Shown here: positions 46,191 to 54,902 of the stretch, piece by piece | Layout of the letters: each line of letters begins with the position of its first letter | Numbering within the stretch: position 1 is the first letter of the stretch | Source: Rhizobium leguminosarum bv. trifolii WSM2297 | GTDB taxonomy: Bacteria; Pseudomonadota; Alphaproteobacteria; Rhizobiales; Rhizobiaceae | Direction of reading: 5' to 3' | DNA length: 64,000 nt | Assembly (NCBI RefSeq): GCF_000271845.1 | Contig: NZ_JH719395.1 | Location: 2,573,624-2,637,623 of the forward strand | Notes under the pieces: generated by a model | What the model was told of the DNA's origin: nothing | Database searches by the model: none | The model's input: the letters and a program-made list of their open reading frames with translations, nothing else | Made by a program: the position numbers and the translations under genes

Positions 46191-46727
46191 ATGTCGTTTT
46201 CCCCTGGATGCGAACCGAATAGGCTGCATCTCTTTTTGGTTCTTTGGTTCCCCGTTTCAGAGAACCTCATAGGCCGAATGCATACCGGTTTCGTTGGAAA
46301 TGTGAAGACAAAAAGGATTTACTCCGACAAATTCTTGTCCGAACAGGCCTAAGTGGCGCATTTTGAACCAAAATCCACAGAAAATCAGCAAAGAAAGGCC
46401 TGTTTTTAGTCAGAAACTGCCACTGCATTAACGATTCGCAGATATCGTCGGCGAATTCCCTCTCCCGCTTGTCGCGTAAGCTATTCCATAGAATTGGAAG
46501 ATGGCGCAAATTCAGACCCCAAGCCCACGACTTTTGCGAATACCATTTCACGCCCGGATGCCCCTTCTTCGTCTGACAAGGCTGAAAACTTATGGTAGCA
46601 TCGTGGAACTGCGTTAGGGGATGCAGAGCGCGATGGGAAACACCATATCGAGTATGTGGTGATTGGGATGGATTGCGGGTGAGCGACAGTGGGGTGCTCG
46701 GCCCGCGTGGCGAACGGCAGAAGGACA
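46191..46727. other. Divergent intergenic region between braD and pssB
   Basis: 537 bp, AT-richer than its flanks, and must hold both promoters. An inverted pair GGTTCT (46238-46243) and AGAACC (46261-46266) lies in the braD leader. I found no gene with a plausible ribosome binding site and no sigma-54 -24/-12 pattern. Confidence 0.5.
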
Positions 46728-47525
46728 ATGCTGAGGACATTTGAAAGGGCGGCGCTTGAAGCCGGCAAGGCCATTATCACGGTCCTGCGCGAAGGCTTCC
46801 CGGTCGCCATGAAAGCGGATGCAAGTCCGGTCACGGTCGCCGACGAGGAGGCCGAACGCATCATCCTCGCTCATCTCGCCAATGATTATCCCGAAATACC
46901 CGTCGTGGCGGAAGAATCGGTCGCCGCCGGAAACGTCCCCGACATCGCCGGCCGCGGCTTCTTCCTGGTCGATCCTCTCGACGGCACCCGCGAATTCGTC
47001 GACGGACGACAGGAATTCACCGTCAACATCGCTTATATCGAAAACGGCGTCCCGGTGGCCGGCATCGTCTACGCCCCGGCGCTCGGGCTTGCCTTCTCGG
47101 GTGAACGCGGCCACGCCGAAAGGCTCGTCGTCACTGGCGATTTCACGGTCGGCGCTCGCAGTGCAATTGCCGTGCGCGAACAGCCGGACGACAGGCTGGC
47201 GCTCGCCAGCCTTCGCCACAACAGTCCCGAGACCGGAAACTTCCTCGCCCACCACGCCATCTCCAGATGCACCAATATCGGCTCTTCGCTGAAATTCTGC
47301 CTGCTGGCCGAAGGCAAGGCCGACGTCTATCCGCGCTTCACTCGCACGATGGAATGGGACACGGCGGCAGGTGACGCGGTGCTGCGTGCCGCCGGCGGTT
47401 CGACGGTAACGCTCGACGGAGCGCCGCTGACCTACGGCAAAACGGGCGCTGCCGCCGATTTCGACTTCGCCAACCCCAACTTCATCTCCTGGGGCGGCAC
47501 GAGACGGGTCCTCGAACCGGCATAG
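46728..47525 (+). CDS. pssB: Inositol-monophosphatase-family protein PssB (CysQ-like)
   Basis: 265 residues of the lithium-sensitive phosphatase superfamily. Metal motifs: EES in VVAEESV near 65, DPLDGTREFV near 85 and WDTAAGDAVLRAAGG near 215. The REFV after DPLDGT fits CysQ, a 3'(2'),5'-bisphosphate nucleotidase, as well as PssB, described in R. leguminosarum bv. trifolii as an inositol monophosphatase homologue next to pssA and affecting exopolysaccharide level. That gene order is reproduced here. ATG 46728 follows AAGGA. Substrate is either inositol phosphate or PAP. Confidence 0.88.
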   Translation: MLRTFERAALEAGKAIITVLREGFPVAMKADASPVTVADEEAERIILAHLANDYPEIPVVAEESVAAGNVPDIAGRGFFLVDPLDGTREFVDGRQEFTVNIAYIENGVPVAGIVYAPALGLAFSGERGHAERLVVTGDFTVGARSAIAVREQPDDRLALASLRHNSPETGNFLAHHAISRCTNIGSSLKFCLLAEGKADVYPRFTRTMEWDTAAGDAVLRAAGGSTVTLDGAPLTYGKTGAAADFDFANPNFISWGGTRRVLEPA

Positions 47526-48066
47526 TCACCCGCCGGCAATCCCTAAACCAAGCAATCCACGCGACCGAGCCTCCGCAGACAGCCAGGGGGTGATTCGCCA
47601 ACGACCGGCCGGATCGGGTGATTCTCAGTTTGAGTCCCGATTTTTCCGTTTTCCCGCGCCGGATCCCTGCCGATCTCGCCTTGATTTTGTCATATTGTGA
47701 CACAGTTTGGGAACGATCGAGCGACCTCACTCGAAAAATTTCGCGCTGGAATTCGTTAAAAATACCGGCTGGCGACCGGTGGTCGCGTGCCGAAACAACA
47801 CGTCGCACCACCCCCGGAAGCCCTCGCCAAAGGCCTAAAAACCTTGACGAAATTCCAATTATTAACGAAATATCATGAGGTTGCCTCAACTTAACGCAGA
47901 TGCGAAAGATTTATTGCAATGCGATATTTCTCTGGACACCATTACACAATTGTCGCATTTTTCCGTTTTAGTAGGGTTACCAAGACCTGAGTGCAGCCCT
48001 GGTGACAGGGTAAACCATTGATCGCCTATTGCCGCCGCACCCCTCGAAGACAACAGAGTACGATCC
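47526..48066. other. pssA upstream region
   Basis: 541 bp with no credible gene. It is AT-rich towards pssA. The pssA promoter of R. leguminosarum is known to be complex and regulated; one palindrome, listed separately at 47688-47702, is visible here. Confidence 0.5.
47688..47702. promoter_or_regulatory. Palindromic candidate operator upstream of pssA
   Basis: TGTCATATTGTGACA: TGTCA and TGACA arms around 5 bp, about 365 bp upstream of pssA. It is loosely like a Crp-type site. Low confidence. Confidence 0.3.
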
Positions 48067-48792
48067 TTGAGCATCACGGAACTGAACAACAGCATTTCGA
48101 CTGAGTCTTTCCGGCCGAGCCGCCGCCAGCAGCCGAGCCTTAAGATCCAGACCCCTGTGATCCATAGCGATGCGCCGCAGGCGCCGTGGATGGATCTTGT
48201 CCTGAAGCGGGCGTTCGACATCGTTTCGTCGTTGAGCGCCCTCCTCGTCCTTGCCCCTTTCCTTCTGTTCGTCGCCTTGCTGATCAAGCTCGACAGCCCG
48301 GGACCGGTGCTCTTCAAGCAGACCCGCTGGGGTAAGAACTGCAAGGCCATCAAGGTCTACAAGTTCCGCTCGATGCGTACCGATCTCTGCGATGTCTCCG
48401 GCGTTGCTCAGACAGTGAAGAACGACCCGCGCATCACCCGCGTCGGCGCTATCCTGCGCCGCACGAACGTCGATGAGCTGCCGCAGTTGCTGAACGTGCT
48501 GATGGGCCACATGTCCGTCGTCGGTCCGCGCTGCCATGCGATCGGCATGCGCGCCGGTGGCATGCTCTACGAAGAGCTCGTCCCGGAATACCATCAGCGC
48601 CACGCCATGCGCCCCGGCATGACGGGTCTTGCCCAGATGCGCGGCCTGCGCGGCCCGACCGATCGTCCGGCCAAGGCGCGTGCCCGCATTGTCAGCGATC
48701 TCTATTACGTCACAAATTTCTCGATCGGGATGGACATCCGCATCATTGCCGGCACCGTCGTGTCGGAACTGACCCGCGGAAAAGGCTTCTAA
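48067..48792 (+). CDS. pssA: Exopolysaccharide priming glycosyltransferase PssA (ExoY-like)
   Basis: 241 residues of the undecaprenyl-phosphate sugar-phosphate transferase family (bacterial sugar transferase). It transfers glucose-1-phosphate (or galactose-1-phosphate in ExoY) to the lipid carrier, the first step of acidic exopolysaccharide synthesis at the inner membrane. One membrane segment after [22 protein letters not shown] (split [22 protein letters not shown]), then [43 protein letters not shown] and [10 protein letters not shown] give the catalytic domain. The start is TTG 48067: the frame has no ATG upstream before the stop at 48019. Neighbour pssB supports the name. Confidence 0.9.
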   Translation: MSITELNNSISTESFRPSRRQQPSLKIQTPVIHSDAPQAPWMDLVLKRAFDIVSSLSALLVLAPFLLFVALLIKLDSPGPVLFKQTRWGKNCKAIKVYKFRSMRTDLCDVSGVAQTVKNDPRITRVGAILRRTNVDELPQLLNVLMGHMSVVGPRCHAIGMRAGGMLYEELVPEYHQRHAMRPGMTGLAQMRGLRGPTDRPAKARARIVSDLYYVTNFSIGMDIRIIAGTVVSELTRGKGF

Positions 48793-49112
48793 GCTTCTGA
48801 CAGGGCCGGCAGCTTGCGAGCAGCCGGCACCCGAGCGCTCTGAGGACCGCCGCCTACGGGTGACCGAATCGAGCTTGCGCATCGCGCTCTTCCAATAACC
48901 CGACGCCATATGCGACGAGAGATCGAGAATGATCGCAATCTCGTCGCTGCTTTGCCGGCCGCAGACCGGCGCAGGAGCCGATTTCGCACCGGCGCGCCAT
49001 CGCCCGCGCCCGTGTGAGCATGGGACATCCGCGTGAGAAGGCGAAGATGTATTGTTTCAGGTCAGCGTCGTGCGGGCGCGAAGGCGAAAATATTCTTCAG
49101 CACATGCATCTG

Positions 49113-49233
49113 AAAAAAACAGGTAGAGGTGGCTTTTTTTGCCGCCGCCCGCCTCGCCGAAGGCGATCCCGATCGTCCGCTTCCTCGCGGTCACATCTGC
49201 CGCAAGAAAAAAATCGCCTGCCCGGTAAAAAAA
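49113..49233. other. Phased A/T tracts, probable intrinsically curved DNA
   Basis: Runs of exactly seven A or T at 49113-49119, 49134-49140, 49207-49213 and 49227-49233. Start-to-start distances are 21, 73 and 20 bp, near multiples of the 10.5-bp helical turn. Such runs are rare in this GC-rich genome. Confidence 0.55.
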
Positions 49234-49785
49234 TCGAGAAGGCTTTCCGGACAGTCAGCTGGCTTTCGGTAAAAACCGTGCGGCAGCCTCTTGGGATAGC
49301 TGAGAGCAGATAAAGATCGAAGCCCGCAAACTTCGCCATCTTGCCTCGCTGCTCATTTCCGACCTTCGGCGACATCCCATCGCGGCCTGTCTGCGAGGGC
49401 GAAAAATCCAGCATCCTCAATGCAATCGCCGCGCGCATGCTCGCCTTTATTCATCTTCATACCACGTGCGGCCTGTTTCAGCCCTGACCTCGCCACCGTC
49501 ACTAAGGGACTGCGTGCCGGAGCGTCGGCAACACAGCTTTTGCCCGCATCCTGAGCACACCAAGCATCAAAAGCGCGAACTGGTCTGATACACGGGGAAG
49601 AACAGCGACGATGTCTGGCGCTCATCCCTCTGCCCGGCGCTCCCAATCCCCGTGGGAAATCAGCCCTATTTATTCGGCATGGCCCCATAGCAGGTCGCTA
49701 CACGTTGACGGGCCGGCAGATGGCCGTCCCGGTTCGCCAACCGGCCGGAGGCGGCTAAATTTGTTATCAAAGTCTTACGATGGGC

Positions 49786-49800
49786 TTAGGCAATTTTTAA
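49786..49800. promoter_or_regulatory. CtrA-like box upstream of sciP
   Basis: TTAG-N7-TTAA, 7 of 8 matches to the CtrA consensus TTAA-N7-TTAA, ending 51 bp before the sciP start. A GANTC site (GAGTC, 49845-49849) lies just before the ATG. Confidence 0.55.
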
Positions 49801-49851
49801 ATGTGGCAGGCTAGAGTGGCGTCCGTGGTCTTGCGTTGTGTAGAGAGTCCA

Positions 49852-50127
49852 ATGACCGAAATGATACGTCCCCGAGTGAAATATGTCATCGGCCCCGATG
49901 GCAGCCCCCTGACGATCGCGGATCTTCCGCCGCCCAATACGCGGCGCTGGGTGATCCGGCGGAAGGCAGAGGTTGTCGCGGCTGTTCGCGGTGGCCTGTT
50001 GAGCTTGGAAGAGGCCTGCGAGCGTTACACGCTCACGGTCGAAGAGTTCCTCTCCTGGCAATCGTCGATCAACAGCCATGGGCTCGCCGGCCTGCGCACC
50101 ACGCGCATCCAGCAATATCGCCACTGA
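49852..50127 (+). CDS. sciP: CtrA inhibitor SciP (DUF1153)
   Basis: 91 residues, the normal size (Caulobacter SciP is about 92). The protein begins MTEMIRPRVKYVIGPDGSPL and contains the helix-turn-helix NTRRWVIRRKAEVVAAV and GGLLSLEEACERYTLTVEEFLSW (pieces: GGLLSLEEACERY, TLTVEEFLSW) typical of DUF1153. SciP binds CtrA at CtrA-regulated promoters and blocks RNA polymerase recruitment in the cell cycle. The start at 49852 is chosen from the family N-terminus. ctrA and chpT lie 2-4 kb downstream. Confidence 0.93.
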   Translation: MTEMIRPRVKYVIGPDGSPLTIADLPPPNTRRWVIRRKAEVVAAVRGGLLSLEEACERYTLTVEEFLSWQSSINSHGLAGLRTTRIQQYRH

Positions 50128-50147
50128 TCGCACGCCATCACCGATAT

Positions 50148-50615
50148 TTATTTCGGGCCGGACGCATTTCCCATAAGGGAATGAAGAAGGCCCGAAATCA
50201 TTGACGAGGCCGCGTAGCACCAAAGGCCCGGCTGCGTGAAGGCATCCGCCAACCCCGTTGTCTTCGCCGCCGCAATGACGATCGCGACCAGCAGCACGTC
50301 CATCATTGACCACTTGGACAGATGCGGCACGACGCGACGATAGAATAGGCTGCCGGCCCTGCCGCCGGCACCTGCCGCTTCCGCGGAGATCCCGATCATC
50401 TTCAAAAGCGGAAGCACGATCGAGACCAATGCGACGATCGCCGCCAGCAGCCGATCGCCGCCCTGCCAGAGCGAGACGACGATTTCGATGAGCGACGGGG
50501 TCTGATCGAAGAAATACAGCGTCTCGAACCGGACCAGCGGTAGGATGAGGCCGAGTGCCAGGAGGAATGGCGCGACCACGAGCAGAACGGGGCGGATCAT
50601 CGAAAGTGCGCTCAT
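50148..50615 (-). CDS. PqiA-like (paraquat-inducible protein A) membrane protein
   Basis: 155 residues with four hydrophobic segments (PVLLVVAPFLLALGLILPLV, LLAAIVALVSIVLPLLKMIG, SMMDVLLVAIVIAAAK and a C-terminal one). It corresponds to one PqiA domain, with FRYFL-like periplasmic loops and the SKWSMMDVLLVAIVIA segment typical of the family. Full PqiA has two such domains and works with MCE proteins in envelope lipid transport; no MCE gene is here. Start at 50615 is the best of several. It converges with sciP, 20 bp away. Confidence 0.72.
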   Translation of the reverse strand: MSALSMIRPVLLVVAPFLLALGLILPLVRFETLYFFDQTPSLIEIVVSLWQGGDRLLAAIVALVSIVLPLLKMIGISAEAAGAGGRAGSLFYRRVVPHLSKWSMMDVLLVAIVIAAAKTTGLADAFTQPGLWCYAASSMISGLLHSLMGNASGPK

Positions 50616-50755
50616 GGGCCCGAACCTCGCGCCGACCCGACATTTTTCATGAACACTCCGTCTCCTCCGGCAATTGCCTCGCCGGCTTGGCATGATCGCG
50701 TCCCCATGTCACGGTCGCCGACGACAATATCCCCACCCGCTGCGAGGAAAGACAC

Positions 50756-51034
50756 ATGGACATTCGAAACGAGGAAGGCGCTTCCGGCGGCCGTTATGCG
50801 GCCGAGGTCGAAGGGCATGAGGCTGAGATGACCTATTCGCGCACATCGGCGAAACTCGTCATCGTCGATCATACCGCGGTTCCCGATGCGCTGCGCGGCA
50901 AGGGCGTCGGCCAGGCATTGGCGCTGCACGCGGTGGAGGCGGCCCGCGCCGGCGGCTGGAAGATCATCCCGCTCTGCCCCTTTTTCAAGGCGCAGGCGCA
51001 GCGCCATCCTGAATGGAAGGATGTCGTGAATTGA
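50756..51034 (+). CDS. GNAT-like small acetyltransferase (YidJ/GNAT family)
   Basis: 92 residues containing a minimal GNAT fold. The acetyl-CoA loop is VPDALRGKGVGQALALHAVE near 42-60, and IIPLCPFFKAQAQRHPEWKDVV near the end fits the small single-domain GNAT family whose members have a conserved cysteine in place of catalytic residues. Substrate is unknown. ATG 50756 follows GAGGAAA. Confidence 0.78.
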   Translation: MDIRNEEGASGGRYAAEVEGHEAEMTYSRTSAKLVIVDHTAVPDALRGKGVGQALALHAVEAARAGGWKIIPLCPFFKAQAQRHPEWKDVVN

Positions 51035-51079
51035 TTGTGTCGCTTTAAGCGGTCTGCAGTTGCCGGCGCCAAAAAGCGA

Positions 51080-51128
51080 AACACCAAAAGCCATGTATGA
51101 CGGACAGCGCGCCCGTCATACATGGCTT
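51080..51128 (-). terminator. Strong hairpin between the GNAT and FliJ-like genes
   Basis: A 16-bp perfect stem (51088-51103 with 51113-51128) and 9-nt loop. On the minus strand the stem is followed by TTGGTGTTTCGCTTTTT, so it most likely ends the FliJ-like transcript; on the plus strand only CTTCTC follows. Confidence 0.65.
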
Positions 51129-51172
51129 CTCAGTGGCTCCCAGGGCGCCGCAGCCGGCGCCCGCCGTTTCTT

Positions 51173-51523
51173 TTACGCCCTTGCGCGGGCGCTGGTGTCA
51201 CGTTCTTCCAGCGCCGTCGCCCTTGCATATTCCGCCTGCATCTCCTCGAGCGCCATTTCCAGCGACTCTTCCTGCATCTTCAGTTCCTTGATCGAAACCT
51301 GCAGGTTGTCGGCCCGCTGACGCGCGGCCTTGGCGAAGGTCGGATACGCGAAGTGATTCGGATCTGAGATACCGGACTTCTTTTCCTCGACGACGATCTG
51401 GCTCTCCAGATCCTTCGTCATTCGTTCGAATTCGGACATCATCATCTGCAATTGCTGCAATTGACGTCGTTTTTCGTTCACCTGAAACTCTTTCAGGCGA
51501 ACGAGACTCTCTCGCGACTTCAT
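51173..51523 (-). CDS. fliJ: FliJ-like flagellar export protein
   Basis: 116 residues, highly charged and predicted entirely coiled coil (LVRLKEFQVNEKRRQLQQL and EESLEMALEEMQAEYARAT). The N-terminal MKSRESLVRLKEFQV and length fit FliJ of rhizobia, which acts with the FliI ATPase in the cytoplasmic part of the flagellar export gate. FliI is not in this window, and FliJ is poorly conserved, so the name rests on pattern and on its place beside ctrA. Start at 51523 has GGGAG at good spacing, better than ATG 51529. It diverges from ctrA. Confidence 0.6.
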   Translation of the reverse strand: MKSRESLVRLKEFQVNEKRRQLQQLQMMMSEFERMTKDLESQIVVEEKKSGISDPNHFAYPTFAKAARQRADNLQVSIKELKMQEESLEMALEEMQAEYARATALEERDTSARARA

Positions 51524-51680
51524 ACGCATTACTCCCGTGATGCGAGACCCCGGCTCACCTTTGAAACCGCCCTGCGCGCCGCTTTGACACGGTTTGCTAA
51601 AAAAATTCCTGCGATATTAACAAATACCTACCGCTGGTAACCTTTCGTTTACGGGCATCGTTAATGATAGGCCCGATGAT

Positions 51681-51695
51681 TTAAGGGTCGGTAAA
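51681..51695. promoter_or_regulatory. CtrA-like box in the ctrA promoter region
   Basis: TTAA-GGGTCGG-TAAA, 7 of 8 to the CtrA consensus. CtrA autoregulates in Caulobacter. Confidence 0.5.
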
Positions 51696-51729
51696 TGCCG
51701 CGGCATTAAGTTCGAACCTTTTCATAGGC

Positions 51730-51793
51730 GAGTCGGATGAATCACTTAGCGCTTTTTCCTAATGTTAAAGATTAAGAGCGCCATTTGAGATTC
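51730..51793. other. Cluster of three GANTC (CcrM) methylation sites
   Basis: GAGTC at 51730, GAATC at 51739 and GATTC at 51789. Random expectation is about one per 256 bp, so three in 64 bp is dense. In Caulobacter, GANTC hemimethylation times one ctrA promoter. Confidence 0.6.
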
Positions 51794-51866
51794 CTATTGG
51801 AAAACAGAGAAATGGAAAAAATATTTAATAAATTCGATACTCCTTGCCAGAGTGAATTAGAATTTG

Positions 51867-51874
51867 TTAACCAT
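51867..51874. promoter_or_regulatory. CtrA half-site TTAACCAT before ctrA
   Basis: An exact match to the TTAACCAT half-site known from Caulobacter, 86 bp before the ctrA ATG. Confidence 0.45.
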
Positions 51875-51959
51875 TTCGTGGCAGCTTCCAAATCACGTAG
51901 CGTGTTCGGTATCGTGTAGGGGGCCAGACCACCTTTCGGCGGCGGTAAAGGGGATAATT

Positions 51960-52661
51960 ATGCGGGTACTTCTCATCGAGGATGATAGCGCGACGGCGCA
52001 GAGCATCGAGTTGATGCTGAAATCAGAAAGTTTTAATGTTTATACCACCGATCTCGGTGAAGAAGGCGTCGATCTGGGCAAGCTGTATGATTATGATATC
52101 ATCCTTCTCGATCTGAACCTGCCCGATATGTCCGGATATGAAGTGCTTCGCACGCTCCGGCTGTCCAAGGTCAAGACACCGATCCTCATTCTGTCCGGCA
52201 TGGCCGGTATCGAAGACAAGGTTCGCGGCCTCGGCTTCGGCGCCGACGATTACATGACCAAGCCCTTCCACAAGGACGAGCTCGTCGCCCGCATCCATGC
52301 CATCGTCCGCCGCTCCAAGGGCCACGCCCAGTCGGTCATCATGACCGGCGAACTGATCGTCAACCTCGATGCTAAGACTGTCGAAGTCGGTGGTCAGCGC
52401 GTTCACCTGACGGGCAAGGAATACCAGATGCTGGAGCTGCTTTCGCTCCGCAAGGGCACGACCCTCACCAAGGAAATGTTCCTGAACCACCTTTATGGCG
52501 GCATGGACGAGCCGGAACTCAAGATCATCGACGTCTTCATCTGCAAGCTCCGCAAGAAGCTCGCAAACGCTGCCGGCGGCGCCAACTACATCGAGACCGT
52601 CTGGGGTCGTGGCTACGTTCTGCGCGAGCCGGATGGTGCCGAATACGCCGAAACCGCCTGA
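51960..52661 (+). CDS. ctrA: Cell-cycle master response regulator CtrA
   Basis: 233 residues, OmpR-type: receiver with DD at 8-9, phosphoacceptor Asp51 ([11 protein letters not shown]) and the Lys in [18 protein letters not shown] (TKPF near 103-106), then a winged-helix DNA-binding domain. Near-perfect CtrA signatures include [33 protein letters not shown] (pieces: [33 protein letters not shown]). CtrA is phosphorylated through CckA and ChpT and controls replication, division and motility genes. The start at 51960 matches the family; the frame is open to 51864. Its promoter region is listed above; a terminator follows at 52693. Confidence 0.97.
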   Translation: MRVLLIEDDSATAQSIELMLKSESFNVYTTDLGEEGVDLGKLYDYDIILLDLNLPDMSGYEVLRTLRLSKVKTPILILSGMAGIEDKVRGLGFGADDYMTKPFHKDELVARIHAIVRRSKGHAQSVIMTGELIVNLDAKTVEVGGQRVHLTGKEYQMLELLSLRKGTTLTKEMFLNHLYGGMDEPELKIIDVFICKLRKKLANAAGGANYIETVWGRGYVLREPDGAEYAETA

Positions 52662-52692
52662 TTTTTCCGATCCCCCTTATCGGATAACGAAG

Positions 52693-52718
52693 ATCCCGCC
52701 CTTCCGGCGGGATTTTTC
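52693..52718 (+). terminator. Intrinsic terminator after ctrA
   Basis: An 8-bp stem (52693-52700 with 52706-52713) with a 5-nt loop, followed by TTTTCG. It is 32 bp past the ctrA stop. Confidence 0.8.
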
Positions 52719-52870
52719 GTTTCGGCTTGGCAATGAGAAGCCGCCTTGAGAAGGAGCGATCTGAGGCTGAAGCCGTCGAACCTTCTCCGTCTCGATCAAG
52801 GAAACGGAATGCCGGCGGCCGAATGTGCTGGCACTTTCGGCATGACGCTGCATGGGGAAGAGAACTGCCG

Positions 52871-53233
52871 TCAGGCAGCGATCGCGCGGTTTCCGAAGAC
52901 CGCGGTCAGGATCTTGCGGTCGAACGGCTTCAGCAGGAAGTCGGTGGCGCCGGCCCGTTTGCCCGCCATCAACTTCTTCAGATCCGCCTCGACGACGCAG
53001 TAATAGATCTTGACCTCTTTGCCACCGTCCATAGCGCGGATGGCGGCGATGAGGTCGAGGGCGCCTTCCATGCCGGAATCGACGATAAGATATTCCGGCA
53101 GCTCCGTCTGGCAGCGCTGCAGCGCCTCGCCGGCGTTGGAGGCCTCGCTGACGAGAAAATCGAGTTCGGAGAGAATGCGCTTGCCAACCTTGCGGACGAT
53201 ATCCGAATTATCGGTGATCATGAACCTTTGCAT
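52871..53233 (-). CDS. Single-domain response regulator next to chpT
   Basis: 120 residues forming one receiver domain without output. Phosphoacceptor Asp52 (YLIVDSGMEG) and the Lys in LLKPFD are present. The acidic pocket reads TDNS (Asp8, Asn9) and the conserved Thr/Ser position is Cys in YYCVVEA, so the domain is atypical. It is not CpdR by sequence. It sits between ctrA and chpT, on the chpT strand, and may be a phosphate sink or regulator in the CckA-ChpT pathway; that is inference from position. Confidence 0.8.
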   Translation of the reverse strand: MQRFMITDNSDIVRKVGKRILSELDFLVSEASNAGEALQRCQTELPEYLIVDSGMEGALDLIAAIRAMDGGKEVKIYYCVVEADLKKLMAGKRAGATDFLLKPFDRKILTAVFGNRAIAA

Positions 53234-53354
53234 GGGCGCTCCTTTGCCCCTCGCATTCGTCGCAGCGAGAGGCCTCTTACAACCCTGGAGGATAGGTCCA
53301 TCAGGCTAACGAATCGTTACCGGACGGGCGCGAACACCCACCTACGCTCCGAAA

Positions 53355-54002
53355 TTAGGCAGCGGCGGCCACTGCCGTGAACACCAGCTCTTCGGCGCTG
53401 GCGCTGTGATCGAGCGTCATTCCGCACTCCTGCGCCAGAAGCACGGTGTAATAGGGCTGGATCGAATGAGCGTCGATCGCTTCCTCGATCGTGCCGGTCG
53501 AGATCTCGACGAATTTCGGCGGCAGGCGCATCAGTTTGCCTTTGGACGTCAGCTTGAACCTGGCATCGAATTCGGGATTCTCAAGCGTTACCTCGAGCAC
53601 GCCGCCGCGCGGAATTGCCGAATAGGCGACGAGAAACAGGTTGAGCAGCAGCTTGACGCGATTTTTGGCGACGATGGCGCGCGGCCCGTTCCAGATCACC
53701 TCGGTCTTCTTCTCGGCGATGGCGAAATCCTTGGCGGCACGCTCGGCTTCGCCGGTATCGATCGAAGCGCCGACGGAACCCGATGCGCCGAAGGCGAGCC
53801 GGGCGAATTTCAGTCGGACGGAAGCGTTGAGCGCGCTGGTGCGGATGAGGTCCATCGCATCGGCGTCGGCACCGCCCTCATCCAGAAGTTCCAACCCGTT
53901 ATTGATCGCGCCCACCGGTGAGATGACGTCGTGGCAAACGCGGCTGCAAAGAAGCGCGGCCAGATCAGGGCCGGACAAGGTGAGATTGGGGTTCTTGGAC
54001 AT
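53355..54002 (-). CDS. chpT: Histidine phosphotransferase ChpT
   Basis: 215 residues with a helical hairpin dimerisation domain and a degenerate ATPase-like domain. The phosphoacceptor is His24 in LLCSRVCHDVISPVGAINNG, the family H-box. ChpT relays phosphate from CckA to CtrA and CpdR. ATG 54002 has AGGAG at good spacing; the ATG three bases upstream and a longer frame to 54056 are less likely. It lies 121 bp after the receiver gene on the same strand, and diverges from eipA. Confidence 0.92.
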   Translation of the reverse strand: MSKNPNLTLSGPDLAALLCSRVCHDVISPVGAINNGLELLDEGGADADAMDLIRTSALNASVRLKFARLAFGASGSVGASIDTGEAERAAKDFAIAEKKTEVIWNGPRAIVAKNRVKLLLNLFLVAYSAIPRGGVLEVTLENPEFDARFKLTSKGKLMRLPPKFVEISTGTIEEAIDAHSIQPYYTVLLAQECGMTLDHSASAEELVFTAVAAAA

Positions 54003-54197
54003 CATCGTCTCCTGAGGGGCGGCAAGTTCATCGCGCCCGCGAATATGCTTCATCAAAATTGCGCGAAGTTTGCGATCGTACTCGGTGCCATAATGACACC
54101 ATATTTGGTAAACCGATTGTTAAGATCATCGGCGCAAAATGCACCAATCGCCGCGAGCGCTTGCCCGCTCCCAGCCAAACGACGAACGGATGACACC

Positions 54198-54785
54198 ATG
54201 CGCACTCGATTTCCGCACCGATTCATCGGCTTCTGCAGGTTGCTTTCGGCCCTCGTTTTTTCCTCGCTGATGGTTGCCGGACCTGCCTCCGCCCAGGACA
54301 ACGGCCAGTACACGATGCAGGAAATCGTCGATGCCGGCCACTCCTTCTTCGGCTCCGCCAGCGGCGGACTTGCCAAAGTCGTCGAGAGTGCCTTCCAGAA
54401 ATATGGCCTGCCGAATGGCTACATTCTCGGCCAAGAAGGCGGCGGCGCCTTCATCGCCGGCCTGACCTACGGCGAAGGCCAACTGAACACCAAGAACGCC
54501 GGCGAACATAATCTTTACTGGCAGGGCCCCTCGCTCGGCCTCGATTACGGCGGCCAAGGCTCGCGCGTGATGATGCTGGTTTACGACCTGCCCTCCGTCA
54601 ACGGCATCTATGCCCGCTTCGGCGGCGTCAGCGGCTCGGCTTACGTGATCGCCGGCTTCGGCATGACGCTGCTCAAGAACAATGACGTGCTGGTCGTGCC
54701 GATCCGCACCGGCGTCGGTGCCCGCCTGGGCGTCAATGTCGGTTATCTCAAGATCACCCAGGCGCCGACCTGGAACCCCTTCTGA
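54198..54785 (+). CDS. eipA: DUF1134 envelope protein (EipA-like)
   Basis: 195 residues. Signal peptide GFCRLLSALVFSSLMVAG with cleavage after ASAQ (about 36), then a DUF1134 domain: YTMQEIVDAGHSFFGSASGGLAKVVESAF (pieces: YTMQEIVDAGHSFFG, SASGGLAKVVESAF), LYWQGPSLGLDYGGQGSR and GVGARLGVNVGYLKIT. In Brucella the homologue EipA is a periplasmic cell-envelope integrity protein, and ctrA-dependent regulation has been discussed for the family. Here it follows the cell-cycle genes. The start at 54198 gives a clean signal peptide; the frame is open from 53931. Confidence 0.88.
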   Translation: MRTRFPHRFIGFCRLLSALVFSSLMVAGPASAQDNGQYTMQEIVDAGHSFFGSASGGLAKVVESAFQKYGLPNGYILGQEGGGAFIAGLTYGEGQLNTKNAGEHNLYWQGPSLGLDYGGQGSRVMMLVYDLPSVNGIYARFGGVSGSAYVIAGFGMTLLKNNDVLVVPIRTGVGARLGVNVGYLKITQAPTWNPF

Positions 54786-54902
54786 GGCAGCAAAGCCGCT
54801 GGAAAGCGCCGCCGTCCGCATCGGCGGCCTTGCCCATATGCGTCATGCGTGCTTAATCATCGCGGCTGACCTCTTATCAACCTTCGAATCGATGGCCGCG
54901 CC

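Larger units (their letters stand above)
48793..49851. other. About 1 kb without a convincing gene, between pssA and sciP
   Basis: Small open frames on both strands lack ribosome binding sites and family resemblance. Near the start is a hairpin without T tract (48805-48828, GCCGGC arms). At 49113-49233 four 7-bp A/T tracts are phased with the helix. At 49786-49800 a CtrA-like box precedes sciP. A small RNA here is possible but I cannot define one. Confidence 0.55.
51524..51959. promoter_or_regulatory. Divergent fliJ/ctrA regulatory region
   Basis: 436 bp, the most AT-rich stretch of the window. A CtrA-like box TTAA-N7-TAAA lies at 51681-51695 and the half-site TTAACCAT at 51867-51874. GANTC (CcrM) sites are at 51730-51734, 51739-51743 and 51789-51793. 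No gene is seen inside. Confidence 0.65.

Noticed and set aside
49097..49438. A 113-codon minus-strand frame in the 1-kb gap
   Set aside because: It runs through the A/T tracts and hairpins, lacks a ribosome binding site and looks like no known protein.
54808..54828. 7-bp hairpin after eipA as a terminator
   Set aside because: No T tract follows; too weak to list.
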